Source: Planctomycetia bacterium (GTDB lineage Bacteria; Planctomycetota; Planctomycetia; Pirellulales; PALSA-1355). From it: DNA of 51,215 bases. The stretch covers positions 1-51,215 of the forward strand of contig JACQFF010000245.1 of assembly GCA_016200205.1 (NCBI GenBank), written 5' to 3'. Both the position numbers and the translations under genes were made by a program. Below the pieces are notes generated by a model. It was not told the DNA's origin. It did no database searches and was given only the letters and a program-made list of their open reading frames with translations. Within the stretch, counting starts at the first letter, position 1, and each line of letters begins with the position of its first letter. Shown here piece after piece: positions 1 through 8,824 of the stretch.

Positions 1-37
1 GCGTCGACGTTGTTTAGGGTCTTCACTCATGAGGCCA

Positions 38-678
38 TTATAGCGAGTCCTCATCGCCGAACGTGATGTTGCCGGGTTTTGCATCGTGGTAGTAGATCCC
101 GTACCCCTCAAGCGTCCGCAGCAAATCTTTGACTTGATCCCAGCGGCGACCAAATTCTTCGACCCCTTTCACGTCCCAATTCCTCAAAACTTCGGGGGAA
201 AAATCTGGCGGCCGGTCGATTTGCACCTTGGCGAAGTCTAAGGACGTGTCTTCAAATTACGGAACTGGGAGGGCGAGGCTCCTGCCGAGCCTCTCTGTCC
301 TGCGCAAAGTCGGCTCAGCGGGAGCTTCGCCCTCCCAAATTCAGTCGTTCAAAGCATTTTGAAGACGCGTTCTAAGATGAAAGGGGGAGCAACGATCGTC
401 ATTTCGATAACAAAAAGTTCGTCGTCGCTGCCAATCAATTGCGGCACGTCAAAGCCATTGATTTCCGAGACTGCAAATTCGGCAAACCGTTCATAACAGC
501 CGTATTCAAGCTGATAACCCTTTTCCCACTCGAATGCTTTGATGGCCGTTTTCCGGTTGGACTCCCAAACCTTTCCATCGGTGCCGTTCCCAAGTGGGAT
601 TTCCAGGTTAAGCTCAATAAGTGATAACTCGGCGTAGCGAAGCGCTCTGTCCTCTAGAGATTGGTCGGTCATGGGCAC
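38..678 (-). pseudogene. Small kinase-like protein split by a MITE-like insertion
   Basis: Two minus-strand fragments belong to one gene. The upstream part (678 to about 373) encodes a kinase N-lobe: a glycine-rich loop LGNGTDGKVW and a TAIKAF lysine strand, ending MTIVAPPFIL. The downstream part (about 238 to 38) resumes at DFAKVQIDRPPDF and contains YYHDAKPGNITFGDED, which resembles a degenerate kinase catalytic loop. Between them lies a 131-bp palindromic insertion that adds an in-frame stop. Joining TTA to GAC across it restores I-L-D-F and a protein of about 170 residues. The start is GTG at 678 or ATG at 672; neither has a clear ribosome-binding site. No DFG motif is visible, so it may be a pseudokinase or belong to a small kinase-like family. 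Substrate unknown. The intact allele is inferred from this reconstruction. Confidence 0.7.
242..372. mobile_element. 131-bp MITE-like palindromic element with 3-bp target duplication
   Basis: The ends are imperfect terminal inverted repeats: GGACGTGTCTTCAAA at 242 and, read from the other side, GAACGCGTCTTCAAA ending at 372. A second inverted repeat lies inside: 267-291 pairs with 312-336 (GGGAGGGCGAGGCTC against GGGAGGGCGAAGCTC when reversed). A 3-bp direct repeat TAA flanks the element at 239-241 and 373-375. The element carries no gene, so it would need a transposase supplied elsewhere. Removing it with one TAA restores the host reading frame, which supports a recent insertion. The transposase family cannot be named from this copy; a 5-6-bp duplication (shared CTTAGA on the minus strand) is an alternative reading of the same ends. 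Confidence 0.72.
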
Positions 679-910
679 AAGCTGGGCTAATGGCTATTCG
701 GCGGATGTCGAAATCTATTTGCTGGTCGACGGCGAACCATTGCGTGTTGCGCAGGTCGGGCCAAGCTCATTGATCCTGCGCGACTTGCGCGAGATTCCTC
801 CAGGCGCCGATGCGAAACTCGTTATTAAAATTGACGATCATAACGAGGAACACGACGTCATACTGTTTGAGGGCGCGTCCGGCAGCCGTCAGCCCGTAAA
901 GTTTTTCTAA
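671..910 (+). CDS. Small hypothetical protein, 79 aa
   Basis: This short protein starts at ATG 671 and runs divergently from the disrupted kinase-like gene, overlapping its GTG start by eight bases. It has no signal peptide or membrane segment. The composition looks like a small beta-rich domain (VEIYLLVDGEPLRVAQVG, then a second LVIKIDDHNEEHDVILF strand pair) and resembles small proteins I associate with planctomycetes, although that resemblance is from memory. The head-to-head arrangement suggests a shared promoter region or that one of the two starts is downstream of the one listed. Function unknown. Confidence 0.6.
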   Translation: MGTSWANGYSADVEIYLLVDGEPLRVAQVGPSSLILRDLREIPPGADAKLVIKIDDHNEEHDVILFEGASGSRQPVKFF

Positions 911-965
911 TCGGCCAACCGATCGCCCGCCAGGGCGAGGCCGAAACAATTTCTTCGTTCCGCGG

Positions 966-1160
966 CTAATTTCCACTCCGCCCATTCTCGCGCCAGATCA
1001 TGACGGCGAGGATCGCGGCGATTGGAGCCACGATCGCACTGACCCAGACGGGAATCGTCGTTCCGTTGACGACGATCTCCCAGCCTTGGATGAAGCGAAC
1101 GGATTGCACGACGGCGCCCAACGCCAACAGAACGACCGCGATGGTGGTAAATGGTTTCAT
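966..1160 (-). CDS. Small two-helix membrane protein, 64 aa
   Basis: A 64-residue protein with two hydrophobic segments: residues about 5-22 (TTIAVVLLALGAVVQSVR) and about 38-56 (VWVSAIVAPIAAILAVMIW), joined by a short loop with GWEIVVNGTTIP, and a charged tail WRENGRSGN. The layout matches small inner-membrane hypotheticals of the DUF6463 kind, but that assignment is tentative. It lies 50 bases downstream of the convergent 79-aa gene and on the same strand as the DUF1501 gene that follows. Function unknown. Confidence 0.6.
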   Translation of the reverse strand: MKPFTTIAVVLLALGAVVQSVRFIQGWEIVVNGTTIPVWVSAIVAPIAAILAVMIWRENGRSGN

Positions 1161-1225
1161 TGTCGCCCTCGCTGTCTCTCGTCGACGATACGGCGCGATT
1201 GCTGGATTTATCGGTGGCAGTTACG

Positions 1226-2674
1226 TCACACCAACAGCTTTTGCACCACGTTGCCGCTGATGTCCGTCAACCGGAAATCGCGGCCTTGGAAGCGGAAGGT
1301 TAGACGTTTGTGATCGACGCCCAACAGGTGCAAAACGGTGGCTTGAAAATCGTGGGCGTGCACGCCGTCTTCGACGAGGTTGTAGCCAAAATCGTCGGTC
1401 TTGCCCAAGGTGATGCCGGGCTTGATGCCACCGCCGGCCATCCAGATGCTGAAGCAGCGCGGATGATGGTCGCGGCCAAAACTGTTCTTGCTGATCGCGC
1501 CTTGGCTGTAGGCGGTGCGGCCGAACTCGCCCCCCCAGATCACCAGCGTTTCGTCGATCAGCCCGCGCTGCTTGAGATCTTTCACTAGCGCTGCCGCCGG
1601 TTGATCGCACAAACCGCACTGGCGCTTCAACTCGTTGGGCAGATTGCCGTGATGGTCCCAATCGCGGTGATAAAGCTGCACGAACCGCACGTCGCGTTCC
1701 GCCAGCCGTCGAGCCAATAGACAGTTGTTGGCGAACGAGGCTTTGCCCGGCTGGGCGCCGTACATGTCGAGCACGGCCTTTGGTTCCTGCGAAATGTCCA
1801 TCAATTCCGGCACGCTGGTCTGCATGCGGTAGGCCATTTCATAGGCGTCGATGCGGGTCGAAATCTCCGGATCGCCGACCGCTTCGAGTTGCAGGCGATT
1901 GAGCTGCTGCACGCCGTCGAGCAGTTCGCGGCGGGTGGTCGGATCGATGCCCTCGGGATTGGATACATAGAGCACCGGATCGCCGGTCGAGCGGAACTGC
2001 ACGCCTTGATACTTGCTGGGCAAGAAGCCGTTGCCCCAATAGCGCGCCAACAGGGGTTGCCCGCCGCCGCCAGAGAGCAGCACGACGTACTCAGGCAGGT
2101 TTTTGTTCACGCTGCCCAGGCCGTAAGCCATCCACGAGCCGATCGTCGGCCGGCCGGGCTGTTGATTGCCGGTGAGCAAATACGTCACGGCTGGATCGTG
2201 GTTGATCGGGTCGGTGTGCATCGAGCGGACGATCGCGATGTCGTCGGCGATGCTGCCGATGTGGGGCATCATTTCGGTGATTTCCGCGCCGCAATTGCCG
2301 TAGCGCTTGAAGTCGTAGGCCGGTCCGACCATCAACAGCTTGGCCTGCCCGCTGGTCATGCCGGTGATGCGTTGATCGCCGCGCACCGAGGCCGGCAGTT
2401 CCTGGCCGGTGAGCTCTTTGAGCTTGGGCTTGTTGTCGAACAAGTCGATGTGCGAGGGGGCGCCCGACATGAACATGTAGATGACGCGCTTGGCCTTGGG
2501 GGCGAAGTGCAGCTCGGCTAGTGCGCCATGGGTGCCCAGGCCCGGAACATTCGTCGCGGCCTCGAGGCCGCTGTTGAGGAGCGAGGCCAGCGCGATGCTG
2601 CCCAGTCCGCGGCACGATTGGCCCAACAAGGTTCGCCGGGTGATGGCACGGCTGAGTTGTTGTTCGAAATCCAT
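1226..2674 (-). CDS. DUF1501 family exported protein
   Basis: A 482-residue member of DUF1501, a branch of the alkaline-phosphatase/sulfatase superfamily that is abundant in planctomycetes. The N-terminus has a twin-arginine-like signal (TRRTLLGQ at 12-19, then a hydrophobic stretch SIALASLL), pointing to export. Family landmarks are FMSGAPSHIDLFDNKP near residue 68, HTDPINHDPAVTYLLTG, VIWGGEFGRTAYSQG, and GRDHHPRCFSIWMAGGG near the C-terminus. It starts three bases after the PSCyt1-DUF1549 gene; a Shine-Dalgarno-like AAGGGA overlaps the end of that gene, so the two are probably translationally coupled. The biochemical activity is not established. A role with its partner in degrading or processing exported polymers is a common inference, not something shown here. 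Confidence 0.92.
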   Translation of the reverse strand: MDFEQQLSRAITRRTLLGQSCRGLGSIALASLLNSGLEAATNVPGLGTHGALAELHFAPKAKRVIYMFMSGAPSHIDLFDNKPKLKELTGQELPASVRGDQRITGMTSGQAKLLMVGPAYDFKRYGNCGAEITEMMPHIGSIADDIAIVRSMHTDPINHDPAVTYLLTGNQQPGRPTIGSWMAYGLGSVNKNLPEYVVLLSGGGGQPLLARYWGNGFLPSKYQGVQFRSTGDPVLYVSNPEGIDPTTRRELLDGVQQLNRLQLEAVGDPEISTRIDAYEMAYRMQTSVPELMDISQEPKAVLDMYGAQPGKASFANNCLLARRLAERDVRFVQLYHRDWDHHGNLPNELKRQCGLCDQPAAALVKDLKQRGLIDETLVIWGGEFGRTAYSQGAISKNSFGRDHHPRCFSIWMAGGGIKPGITLGKTDDFGYNLVEDGVHAHDFQATVLHLLGVDHKRLTFRFQGRDFRLTDISGNVVQKLLV

Positions 2675-2677
2675 GGC

Positions 2678-5600
2678 TTATCCCTTCGTGATCGTTTCGT
2701 CGAGATTCAGCAGTACATTGCCCAGTGCCGTCCAGGCGGCCAATTCGCTCACATCCATTTCCGCGGGTCGAGGCGACTCGCCGGCGCCGATCAGTTTAGT
2801 CGCCGCCGCGGGGTTTTGCTTGTATTTCGCCGATTGCGTGTCGAATATCCACGTTAGAATCTCCAGTTCTTTCGGTTGCGGCGCGCGGGCCGTGCAGAGT
2901 CTGAAGGCAAAGGCCAGCCGCTCGGGGGTCGTGGCGCCGCCTTCCTTCAAAATCCGCTGGCCGAGCACTCGGGCGGCCTCGACATAGGACGGATCGTTCA
3001 GCAGCACCAGCGCCTGTAGCGGCGTGTTGGTGCGAGCGCGGGCGTCGGTGCAGACCTCGCGATTGGGCGCGTCGAACGTCACCAGCGGCGGATAGGGCAG
3101 GGCCCGTTTCCAGTAGGTGTAAATCCCGCGGCGATAGAGATCGACGCCGTGGCTTTGCACGTAACTTTGGGCCGTGAAGCTGGGGCCGAAGCCGACCTCT
3201 TCCCACAAGCCGGCCGGCTGATAGGGCGAAACGCTCGGTCCGCCCAGCCGGTCGTCGAGCAACCCGCTGACTGACAGCGCATTGTCGCGAATCATTTCGG
3301 CGTCGAGCCGGAATCGCGGTCCGCGCGCCATCAGGCGGTTATAAGGATCGTGCTTGAGCGATTCTGGAGTGACGTGCGACGATTGCCGGTAGGTGGCCGA
3401 CATCACGATCTGTTTTTGCAGGCCCTTGATATTCCAACCGCTGGCCACGAATTCGCAAGCCAGCCAATCGAGCAATTCCGGATGGCTTGGCCACTCACCT
3501 TGCGAGCCGAAATCCTCGCTCGTTTTGACCAGGCCGGTGCCGAAATACTGCTGCCAATAGCGATTGACAGTCACGCGGCTGACCAGCGGATTGTTCGGAT
3601 CCACCAGCCATTGGGCCAACCCCAGGCGATTGGCCGGAGCGCCGGCCGGCAGCGGCGACAAACTGGCCGGGACGCCCGGCGCCACCTTGTCTCCCTTGCT
3701 GCGGAAATCGCCGCGCACCAGCACGAACGTATCGCGCGGCTGCGGCAATTCTTGCATGACCATCGTGGCGGAGAAAGTTTTTTCCAAATCCGCTTCGGCC
3801 TTCGCGATCTTGTTGGCTTCACGATTGAGCGGATCGAAAACCGCCCGGGTCTTGTTATAGATATAGCGCACGAAATAATCGCGCGCCGCTCGCCGCTGCT
3901 CGTCGCCGCGTTTGGCGGGTTCGATCTTGACGGCCGCTTGCACGGCTTCGGGCACTGGTGATTTCGATCGCGATCGTTCGGCCAATTCCCAAGTCTCTTG
4001 GCGGTCGTACAGCGACGAAGCTTGCGGCGTTCGCGTCATGATGCCGAGCTTGTCCCAAAACACGTGGCCGCCGAACTGAGTGCAAGCCCAGCCCCCGACC
4101 ACCGTTCCCGGCGAAAGACCCACTCGAGCGGCATCGACTTCCAGCCGCACCCAGCGTCCAGCCTCCGGCAGCGGGCCCAGCGACAAGCGGCTGGCCGTGT
4201 TGTCCATGCCCCAGTCGATTTTGCTGGCGCCCCAGTACGCCCGATGTTCCCACGTGCCGTCGTTGAACTGCACCATGATCTGGTCGGGCAAGTTGTTGGG
4301 GTCGAGATAAACATGCGCAAAGAGCTTGTCGCCATCGCCGATCACCAGCGGCAGCCTGGCGCCGGTGAAGACACTTTGGCCCAAACCGGTGGCGGTCCGT
4401 TCACTGGCGCGTTTGCCATTGAGCACAGGCCGCGGCGACTCGACCCAGTGCCACGAATCGGTTTTATCGGGTCCGCTCTCCGTGGTTCCCTCGGGAATGA
4501 CATCGTCGACCCAAACATATTCCCGTGGTTCGGTCGACAGCGTCGGTGGTATTGCGGGCGGTTCGACGGTAACTTTGGCCAATTCGCTGTTCACGCGATC
4601 TTCCACGCCCGTGAGTTTTCGCCGGAGATCTTCCAACTGCGCCGTTTGCTCGGGCGAGGGGACGCGAATGCTGGGCACCGGATTTTCTTTTTGGCCATCC
4701 AGACCCTGCTCCGGAACATTGTTGAAGTACGCGTAGAGCTGATAAAACTCGCGCTGCGTGAAGGGATCGTATTTATGGTCGTGGCATTCGGTGCATGCCA
4801 ACGTCGTGCCCAGCCAGACCGTCGCGGTCGTGGTCACGCGATCGACAATATACTTGGTCAAATACTCGGCCGGGTCGGCGCCGCCTTCGAAATTGACCAT
4901 CACGTTGCGATGAAATCCGCTGGCGATTTTTTGATCGAGCGTCGAGCCCGGCAGCAGGTCGCCGGCGATCTGCTCCGTCGTGAATTGATCGAACGGCAAA
5001 TTGCGGTTGAAGGCATTGATGACCCATTCGCGATAGCGCCACATGTCGCGATGATTGTCGATGTGATAGCCGTTCGTGTCGGCGTAACGGGCCAGGTCGA
5101 GCCATTTTTGCGCCATTCGCTCGCCGTAGCGCGGCGACGAAAGCAGCCGGTCGACCAGCTTTTCATATGCCGTGGGACTTTGGTCGGCCACAAACGCGTC
5201 GACTTCGGCAATTGCGGGGGGCAAGCCGGTCAAGTCGAAGTTGAGCCGCCGAATGAGCTCGGCTCGATCGGCTTCGGGCGACGGCCGCAGCCCCTCTTGG
5301 TCGAGTCGATGCAAGATAAAATGGTCAATCGGGGTCTTCGGCCACCCGGGATTGCTTACCGCCGGCAGTGCGGGGCGCTCGACTTTGAGATACGACCAAT
5401 GGCCTTTCCATTTCGCGCCCTGGTCGATCCAGCGGCGGAGTTTTTCGATCTCCTCGGGCTTGAGGCTTTTGCCGGCCGCTTTGGGGGGCATGACTTCGTC
5501 TTCGTCGCTCGACGTGATGCGGACGATCAGCTGGCTTTGACTGCTGTCGCCCGGCACGATCGCGCGGCCTCCGGATTCAAGTTCGGCCAGAGCCGTTTCT

Positions 5601-5800
5601 TGATGATCGAGCCGCAGTCCCGCTTCCAGCTTGGCCTTATCGGGGCCATGACACGCGTAGCAGTTGTTGGATAGGATTTGGCGAATGTCACGGTTGTAGT
5701 CGAGCGCGTCGGGCCCAGCTTCGACGGTTTGCTCTGAGGCCAAAGAACCCCAGCCGGCGGCGTACAACAAAGCCAAGGCAAAGAGCAATTTGCGTATCAT
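2678..5800 (-). CDS. PSCyt1-DUF1549-DUF1553 exported cytochrome-like protein
   Basis: A 1,040-residue exported protein with the planctomycete PSCyt1 / DUF1549 (PSCyt2) / DUF1553 (PSD1) layout. A signal peptide covers residues 1-22. The cytochrome-c-like domain has CYACH (Cys47, Cys50, His51) and a likely axial methionine in VMPP (Met104). DUF1549 spans about 155-370 and holds the second CxxCH (Cys336, Cys339, His340; [11 protein letters not shown]). An inserted beta-rich, LamG-like region lies at about 415-590 (e.g. [16 protein letters not shown]). DUF1553 fills the C-terminus ([19 protein letters not shown]). Haem at the first site is likely; binding at the second is unproven. The next gene, three bases downstream, is its usual partner DUF1501. 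Substrate and redox partner unknown. Confidence 0.93.
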   Translation of the reverse strand: MIRKLLFALALLYAAGWGSLASEQTVEAGPDALDYNRDIRQILSNNCYACHGPDKAKLEAGLRLDHQETALAELESGGRAIVPGDSSQSQLIVRITSSDEDEVMPPKAAGKSLKPEEIEKLRRWIDQGAKWKGHWSYLKVERPALPAVSNPGWPKTPIDHFILHRLDQEGLRPSPEADRAELIRRLNFDLTGLPPAIAEVDAFVADQSPTAYEKLVDRLLSSPRYGERMAQKWLDLARYADTNGYHIDNHRDMWRYREWVINAFNRNLPFDQFTTEQIAGDLLPGSTLDQKIASGFHRNVMVNFEGGADPAEYLTKYIVDRVTTTATVWLGTTLACTECHDHKYDPFTQREFYQLYAYFNNVPEQGLDGQKENPVPSIRVPSPEQTAQLEDLRRKLTGVEDRVNSELAKVTVEPPAIPPTLSTEPREYVWVDDVIPEGTTESGPDKTDSWHWVESPRPVLNGKRASERTATGLGQSVFTGARLPLVIGDGDKLFAHVYLDPNNLPDQIMVQFNDGTWEHRAYWGASKIDWGMDNTASRLSLGPLPEAGRWVRLEVDAARVGLSPGTVVGGWACTQFGGHVFWDKLGIMTRTPQASSLYDRQETWELAERSRSKSPVPEAVQAAVKIEPAKRGDEQRRAARDYFVRYIYNKTRAVFDPLNREANKIAKAEADLEKTFSATMVMQELPQPRDTFVLVRGDFRSKGDKVAPGVPASLSPLPAGAPANRLGLAQWLVDPNNPLVSRVTVNRYWQQYFGTGLVKTSEDFGSQGEWPSHPELLDWLACEFVASGWNIKGLQKQIVMSATYRQSSHVTPESLKHDPYNRLMARGPRFRLDAEMIRDNALSVSGLLDDRLGGPSVSPYQPAGLWEEVGFGPSFTAQSYVQSHGVDLYRRGIYTYWKRALPYPPLVTFDAPNREVCTDARARTNTPLQALVLLNDPSYVEAARVLGQRILKEGGATTPERLAFAFRLCTARAPQPKELEILTWIFDTQSAKYKQNPAAATKLIGAGESPRPAEMDVSELAAWTALGNVLLNLDETITKG

Positions 5801-6011
5801 GGTCGGAAGCGTACAGCGTCTGAGGCGGGATTAGTCAGGCTGGATTTTCGCAGGACGCGCAAGTGCCATTTATTACAACACATTGCCCAGGCATTGTCCA
5901 ACTCTGCGCGGGAGAATTCACACGTGCGCGTGGGCGAAATGAATGGGCGGTCGTAGGGTTTTTAGCCGATCAGCTCAGTCCGTCCGGTCAACAAGCGGCC
6001 CGAAGAGCGGC

Positions 6012-6098
6012 CGGACAAAACCTATCGGTCGGCGGGACACCAAGCCGCGAGCGGCGGTGAAAGGGTGCTTGCAAGAGCCGCGGTTGGGGTTTTGTCCG
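6012..6098. repeat. Inverted repeat with 11-bp perfect arms
   Basis: The arms CGGACAAAACC (6012-6022) and GGTTTTGTCCG (6088-6098) are exact reverse complements, separated by 65 bases. Inside, CCAAGCCGCG and CGCGGTTGG form a second, imperfect pair. The spacing and nested arms are reminiscent of a small non-coding palindromic element rather than an operator. No flanking target duplication was identified. Confidence 0.5.
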
Positions 6099-6164
6099 TT
6101 TGTTCTCAGCTTCCGCAACGAAGTACGGTCGGTGGAGTTTGCGCGTACTTGCGGCCAAGTCATG

Positions 6165-6194
6165 TTGACACATTTTCGGGCGTCAGGCTAGATT
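6165..6194 (+). promoter_or_regulatory. Predicted sigma-70-type promoter for the 6,253 gene
   Basis: TTGACA at 6165-6170 matches the -35 consensus exactly. TAGATT at 6189-6194 is a reasonable -10 at an 18-base spacer. It lies about 60 bases before the start codon of the methyltransferase gene. Planctomycete promoters are poorly characterised, so this is a sequence match only. Confidence 0.4.
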
Positions 6195-6252
6195 CGTCTG
6201 CTCACGTCCCAGTTTCGAAGCTCTTCAAGTTGTCGGAAAAACGGGTAGTGCA

Positions 6253-7155
6253 ATGGCTAGTACATTTACTCGTCGATACAAGGCCGCGCGTTGCTGGATC
6301 CGGAGCCTGGGCAAGCTGCATCTGCTTCTCGACCCGCCTGGCCATTTTTATTCGCCGATTCCCTCACCCGATGATAGTCGCCGCGCCGACGCCATCTGGG
6401 ATAGTCCGTTGCCACGCGAGATTCCCGGCATCGATTTGCGTGTGGCAGCTCAACTCGAGTTGTTCGGCTCGCTGCAAGCGTTTTTTGCCGAAGCGCCGTT
6501 TCGCAATCAGCCTCAGACAGGCTTGCGGTATTACTACCACAATCCCGGCTACTTCCAGACCGATGGTCTTATTTTATACGCCATGATTCGCCATTTGCGG
6601 CCTCGGCGAGTCATCGAGATTGGCTCCGGGTTTTCTTCCTGCGTGTTCCTCGATGCCAGCGATCGGTTTTTCTCTGGCAAGATCGACTGCACGTTCATCG
6701 ATCCCTTTCCTCGCAATCTCTTGCGGCGGATCAGCGGTGCCGACGTGAGGCGCGTGAAGATCGTGCCCAAGAAGGTGCAAGATGTGCCGCTGTCAACGTT
6801 TGCCGATCTAGCAACGGGGGACATGCTGTTTATCGATTCCACGCACACTTGCAAAGCTGGCAGCGACGTGAATTATTTGTTGTTTCACGTTTTGCCTTCT
6901 CTTGCGGCCGGCGTGGTGGTGCATGTGCATGACGTCTTCTATCCCTTCGAGTATCCTCGCAAATGGCTGCGATCGCACAATCCTTGGAACGAGATCCACG
7001 CGCTGCGGGCCTTTCTGCAATTCAACCAGACTTATCAAATCGAGCTGCTGTCCACCTACCTGGAATACTTCTACCCAGACAACTTCTACCGCAACTGGCC
7101 GCTGTCGGTGCGCGATGGCGGCGGGAGTATCTGGCTCCGCAAACTTGCAGCCTAA
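6253..7155 (+). CDS. Class I SAM-dependent methyltransferase
   Basis: A 300-residue soluble protein with a Rossmann methyltransferase core. Motif I is VIEIGSGFSS at 120-129; TFIDPFP near 147 fits the next strand, and FIDSTHTCKAGSDVN near 193 the following acidic loop. The C-terminal part includes VVVHVHDVFYPFEYPRKWL. The pattern fits the Methyltransf_24-like group often found among polysaccharide genes. It sits at one edge of the glycan locus and converges on the GT39-like gene with a four-base gap, so it is transcribed separately, probably from the promoter at 6165. A sugar or glycan O-methyl transfer role is inferred from neighbours; the acceptor is unknown. Confidence 0.82.
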   Translation: MASTFTRRYKAARCWIRSLGKLHLLLDPPGHFYSPIPSPDDSRRADAIWDSPLPREIPGIDLRVAAQLELFGSLQAFFAEAPFRNQPQTGLRYYYHNPGYFQTDGLILYAMIRHLRPRRVIEIGSGFSSCVFLDASDRFFSGKIDCTFIDPFPRNLLRRISGADVRRVKIVPKKVQDVPLSTFADLATGDMLFIDSTHTCKAGSDVNYLLFHVLPSLAAGVVVHVHDVFYPFEYPRKWLRSHNPWNEIHALRAFLQFNQTYQIELLSTYLEYFYPDNFYRNWPLSVRDGGGSIWLRKLAA

Positions 7156-7159
7156 CGGA

Positions 7160-8821
7160 TCAGGAGGGCGAAGCGGGCTGGGCACGGCGGGCTTGGCGAT
7201 CGTTGGCCTCGAAGACCAAAACTTTTTTGGGCCGGGCACCGCTGAGCGGATCGGGAAACTCTTGCACCTGATGATAGAACCGCTGGACTTCCGCGAGCCA
7301 CGCCGGCTGGTAGGCGAAAGCACCGACGTGCAGCACGACGAAATCATACCGCGCGCCGCCGGCGGCCTTGGCTACGGCCGCTTCGAGCGTCGGGGCGTCG
7401 GAGCCCAGGACCATCGTGGGCAAGGTTCCGTAAAACCCCACGTAGGGCGAGTTGCAAATGATCCCCGAGCCGGGCTCGGCATGCGCCTGTACCCACCGCG
7501 TGGCTTTGATCACCGGCACGAATTCGTCACAGAACGGTCGCAACGTGTACGGCAACACAACCGCGGAACACAGGCCCAGCGTAGCCAGTGCGCCATGAAA
7601 GGGAGAGAGTTTTGTGAGGGCTGCCAACTTCTCTCCGGAATAGACGATCCCCAGTGCCGTAAAGGGCATCGCCAAACTCACCAGCGGCAGCACGTGCCGG
7701 TGCGCGATATAACCGGAGCCCATGAAAAGGCCCAAGAGCGCAAGAACATGCAGGGCGCCCAACAAAGCCACAAAAGCGATCGGTAACCACCGGGGTTTGC
7801 GACGCACCAATTCCACATGGCCAACGAGGTAGAGCGGGAGAAAGACCCATTTGAAACCCTGGCAAATGCTATTGACGAATGACACGAGGGCTCGGCCGAC
7901 CAGCCTCGACACCAGCGCCACCTTTTCTCGCCTCGTCGCCGTGCCACCCGGCGCGCGTATCGTCTGCGGACCACTTGGCGGCGCGCTTCGGACACTTTCG
8001 ATTAGCGGGGTTGTTGCCGTGATTGGGGAATTCTCCGTGGCGGGAGCCGCCTTGGCCAGTTGAGCGATAAACGTGGTCGCTAGCTGCGCTTTGGCCAACG
8101 GATGTTGCTTGCTGGTGACTTTACCGGCCAGGACAAAATACGGCGCGGCTACGATCAAGGTTGTGCCGGCCAACGCGGCACTTGCCAAACCCAAGCGTCG
8201 AAAACCCCACCGCGCGTGAAAACTCTGCCAGACAAGGCACGCGAGGGCGACCAACATGACTTCCAAGCCCTCGGGGCGAATCCAATAGGCAATTCCGCTG
8301 GCCAAGCCCGCACCCGACAGCAGCCAAATGCGTCCGCTCACGATGGCCGAGGAGGCCAACCAGGCAGCCAGCAAATAGAACAGAAGGTGCGGCGTATCGC
8401 TCATCGCGTCCGAAGCGCTGTCACGCGGCTGCGGCAAGATGGCAAAGACAAAGGCGGCCAGATTCGCCACTTGCACGCCGAACAAATCGCGGGCAAACAA
8501 CCATACCACCGACACGCTCAACACCCCGAAAATGAAGGCCACGATCTGGCCGCCGATCATCCACGACTCCGGCTCGGCGCGATATCCCATCGCTTGAACT
8601 GCTCGGGTGCCGGCCAATAGCATGGCCGGAAAACCCGGATGCTGATCGTGATTGCGAAAGGTCTCGATCGGCGCCCGCGACAAGTCCTTCGCGACGGAAA
8701 CGAAGATAATCCCGTCAGCAGTGACCGTGGGAGAGCGGACGATGATGGCCGCCTGCAGAGCGGCGGCCACGGCAACGGCCAGGAACAGTCCCCTGTACGA
8801 AGCGAACCGGTGGCCGTCCAT
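7160..8821 (-). CDS. GT39-like integral membrane glycosyltransferase
   Basis: A 553-residue polytopic membrane protein of the ArnT / dolichyl-phosphate-mannose mannosyltransferase-like (PMT_2) fold. The first helix is at about 12-28. It is followed by an extracytoplasmic loop with the acidic site region (TADGIIFVSVAKDL, then HDQHPGFPAML), as in polyprenyl-phosphate-sugar-dependent enzymes. About ten further hydrophobic segments follow, and a soluble C-terminal part (from about residue 440) contains IICNSPYVGFYGTLPTMVLG. It begins three bases after the phosphoglycosyl transferase stop codon and is the last gene of the minus-strand glycan run. It probably adds a sugar from a lipid-linked donor on the outer face of the cytoplasmic membrane. 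Donor and acceptor are not known. Confidence 0.82.
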   Translation of the reverse strand: MDGHRFASYRGLFLAVAVAAALQAAIIVRSPTVTADGIIFVSVAKDLSRAPIETFRNHDQHPGFPAMLLAGTRAVQAMGYRAEPESWMIGGQIVAFIFGVLSVSVVWLFARDLFGVQVANLAAFVFAILPQPRDSASDAMSDTPHLLFYLLAAWLASSAIVSGRIWLLSGAGLASGIAYWIRPEGLEVMLVALACLVWQSFHARWGFRRLGLASAALAGTTLIVAAPYFVLAGKVTSKQHPLAKAQLATTFIAQLAKAAPATENSPITATTPLIESVRSAPPSGPQTIRAPGGTATRREKVALVSRLVGRALVSFVNSICQGFKWVFLPLYLVGHVELVRRKPRWLPIAFVALLGALHVLALLGLFMGSGYIAHRHVLPLVSLAMPFTALGIVYSGEKLAALTKLSPFHGALATLGLCSAVVLPYTLRPFCDEFVPVIKATRWVQAHAEPGSGIICNSPYVGFYGTLPTMVLGSDAPTLEAAVAKAAGGARYDFVVLHVGAFAYQPAWLAEVQRFYHQVQEFPDPLSGARPKKVLVFEANDRQARRAQPASPS

Positions 8822-8824
8822 TTG

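Larger units (their letters stand above)
5801..6252. other. Intergenic region between divergent genes, 452 bp
   Basis: This gap separates the minus-strand PSCyt1 gene from the plus-strand methyltransferase. No convincing gene was found; the open frames here lack codon or family support. It holds an 11-bp perfect inverted repeat (CGGACAAAACC at 6012-6022 against 6088-6098) and a plausible plus-strand promoter near 6165-6194. A promoter for the minus-strand gene must also lie here, but none stands out. Confidence 0.6.

Noticed and set aside
225-228. Internal ATG/GTG-type restart for the kinase C-terminal fragment
   Set aside because: The fragment begins in the middle of a domain and has no ribosome-binding site; it is better explained as the tail of the disrupted gene.
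3998-5674. Plus-strand open frame of 558 codons opposite the PSCyt1 gene
   Set aside because: It is the antisense shadow of a strongly supported DUF1549/1553 gene; its translation is Arg/His-rich with no family pattern.
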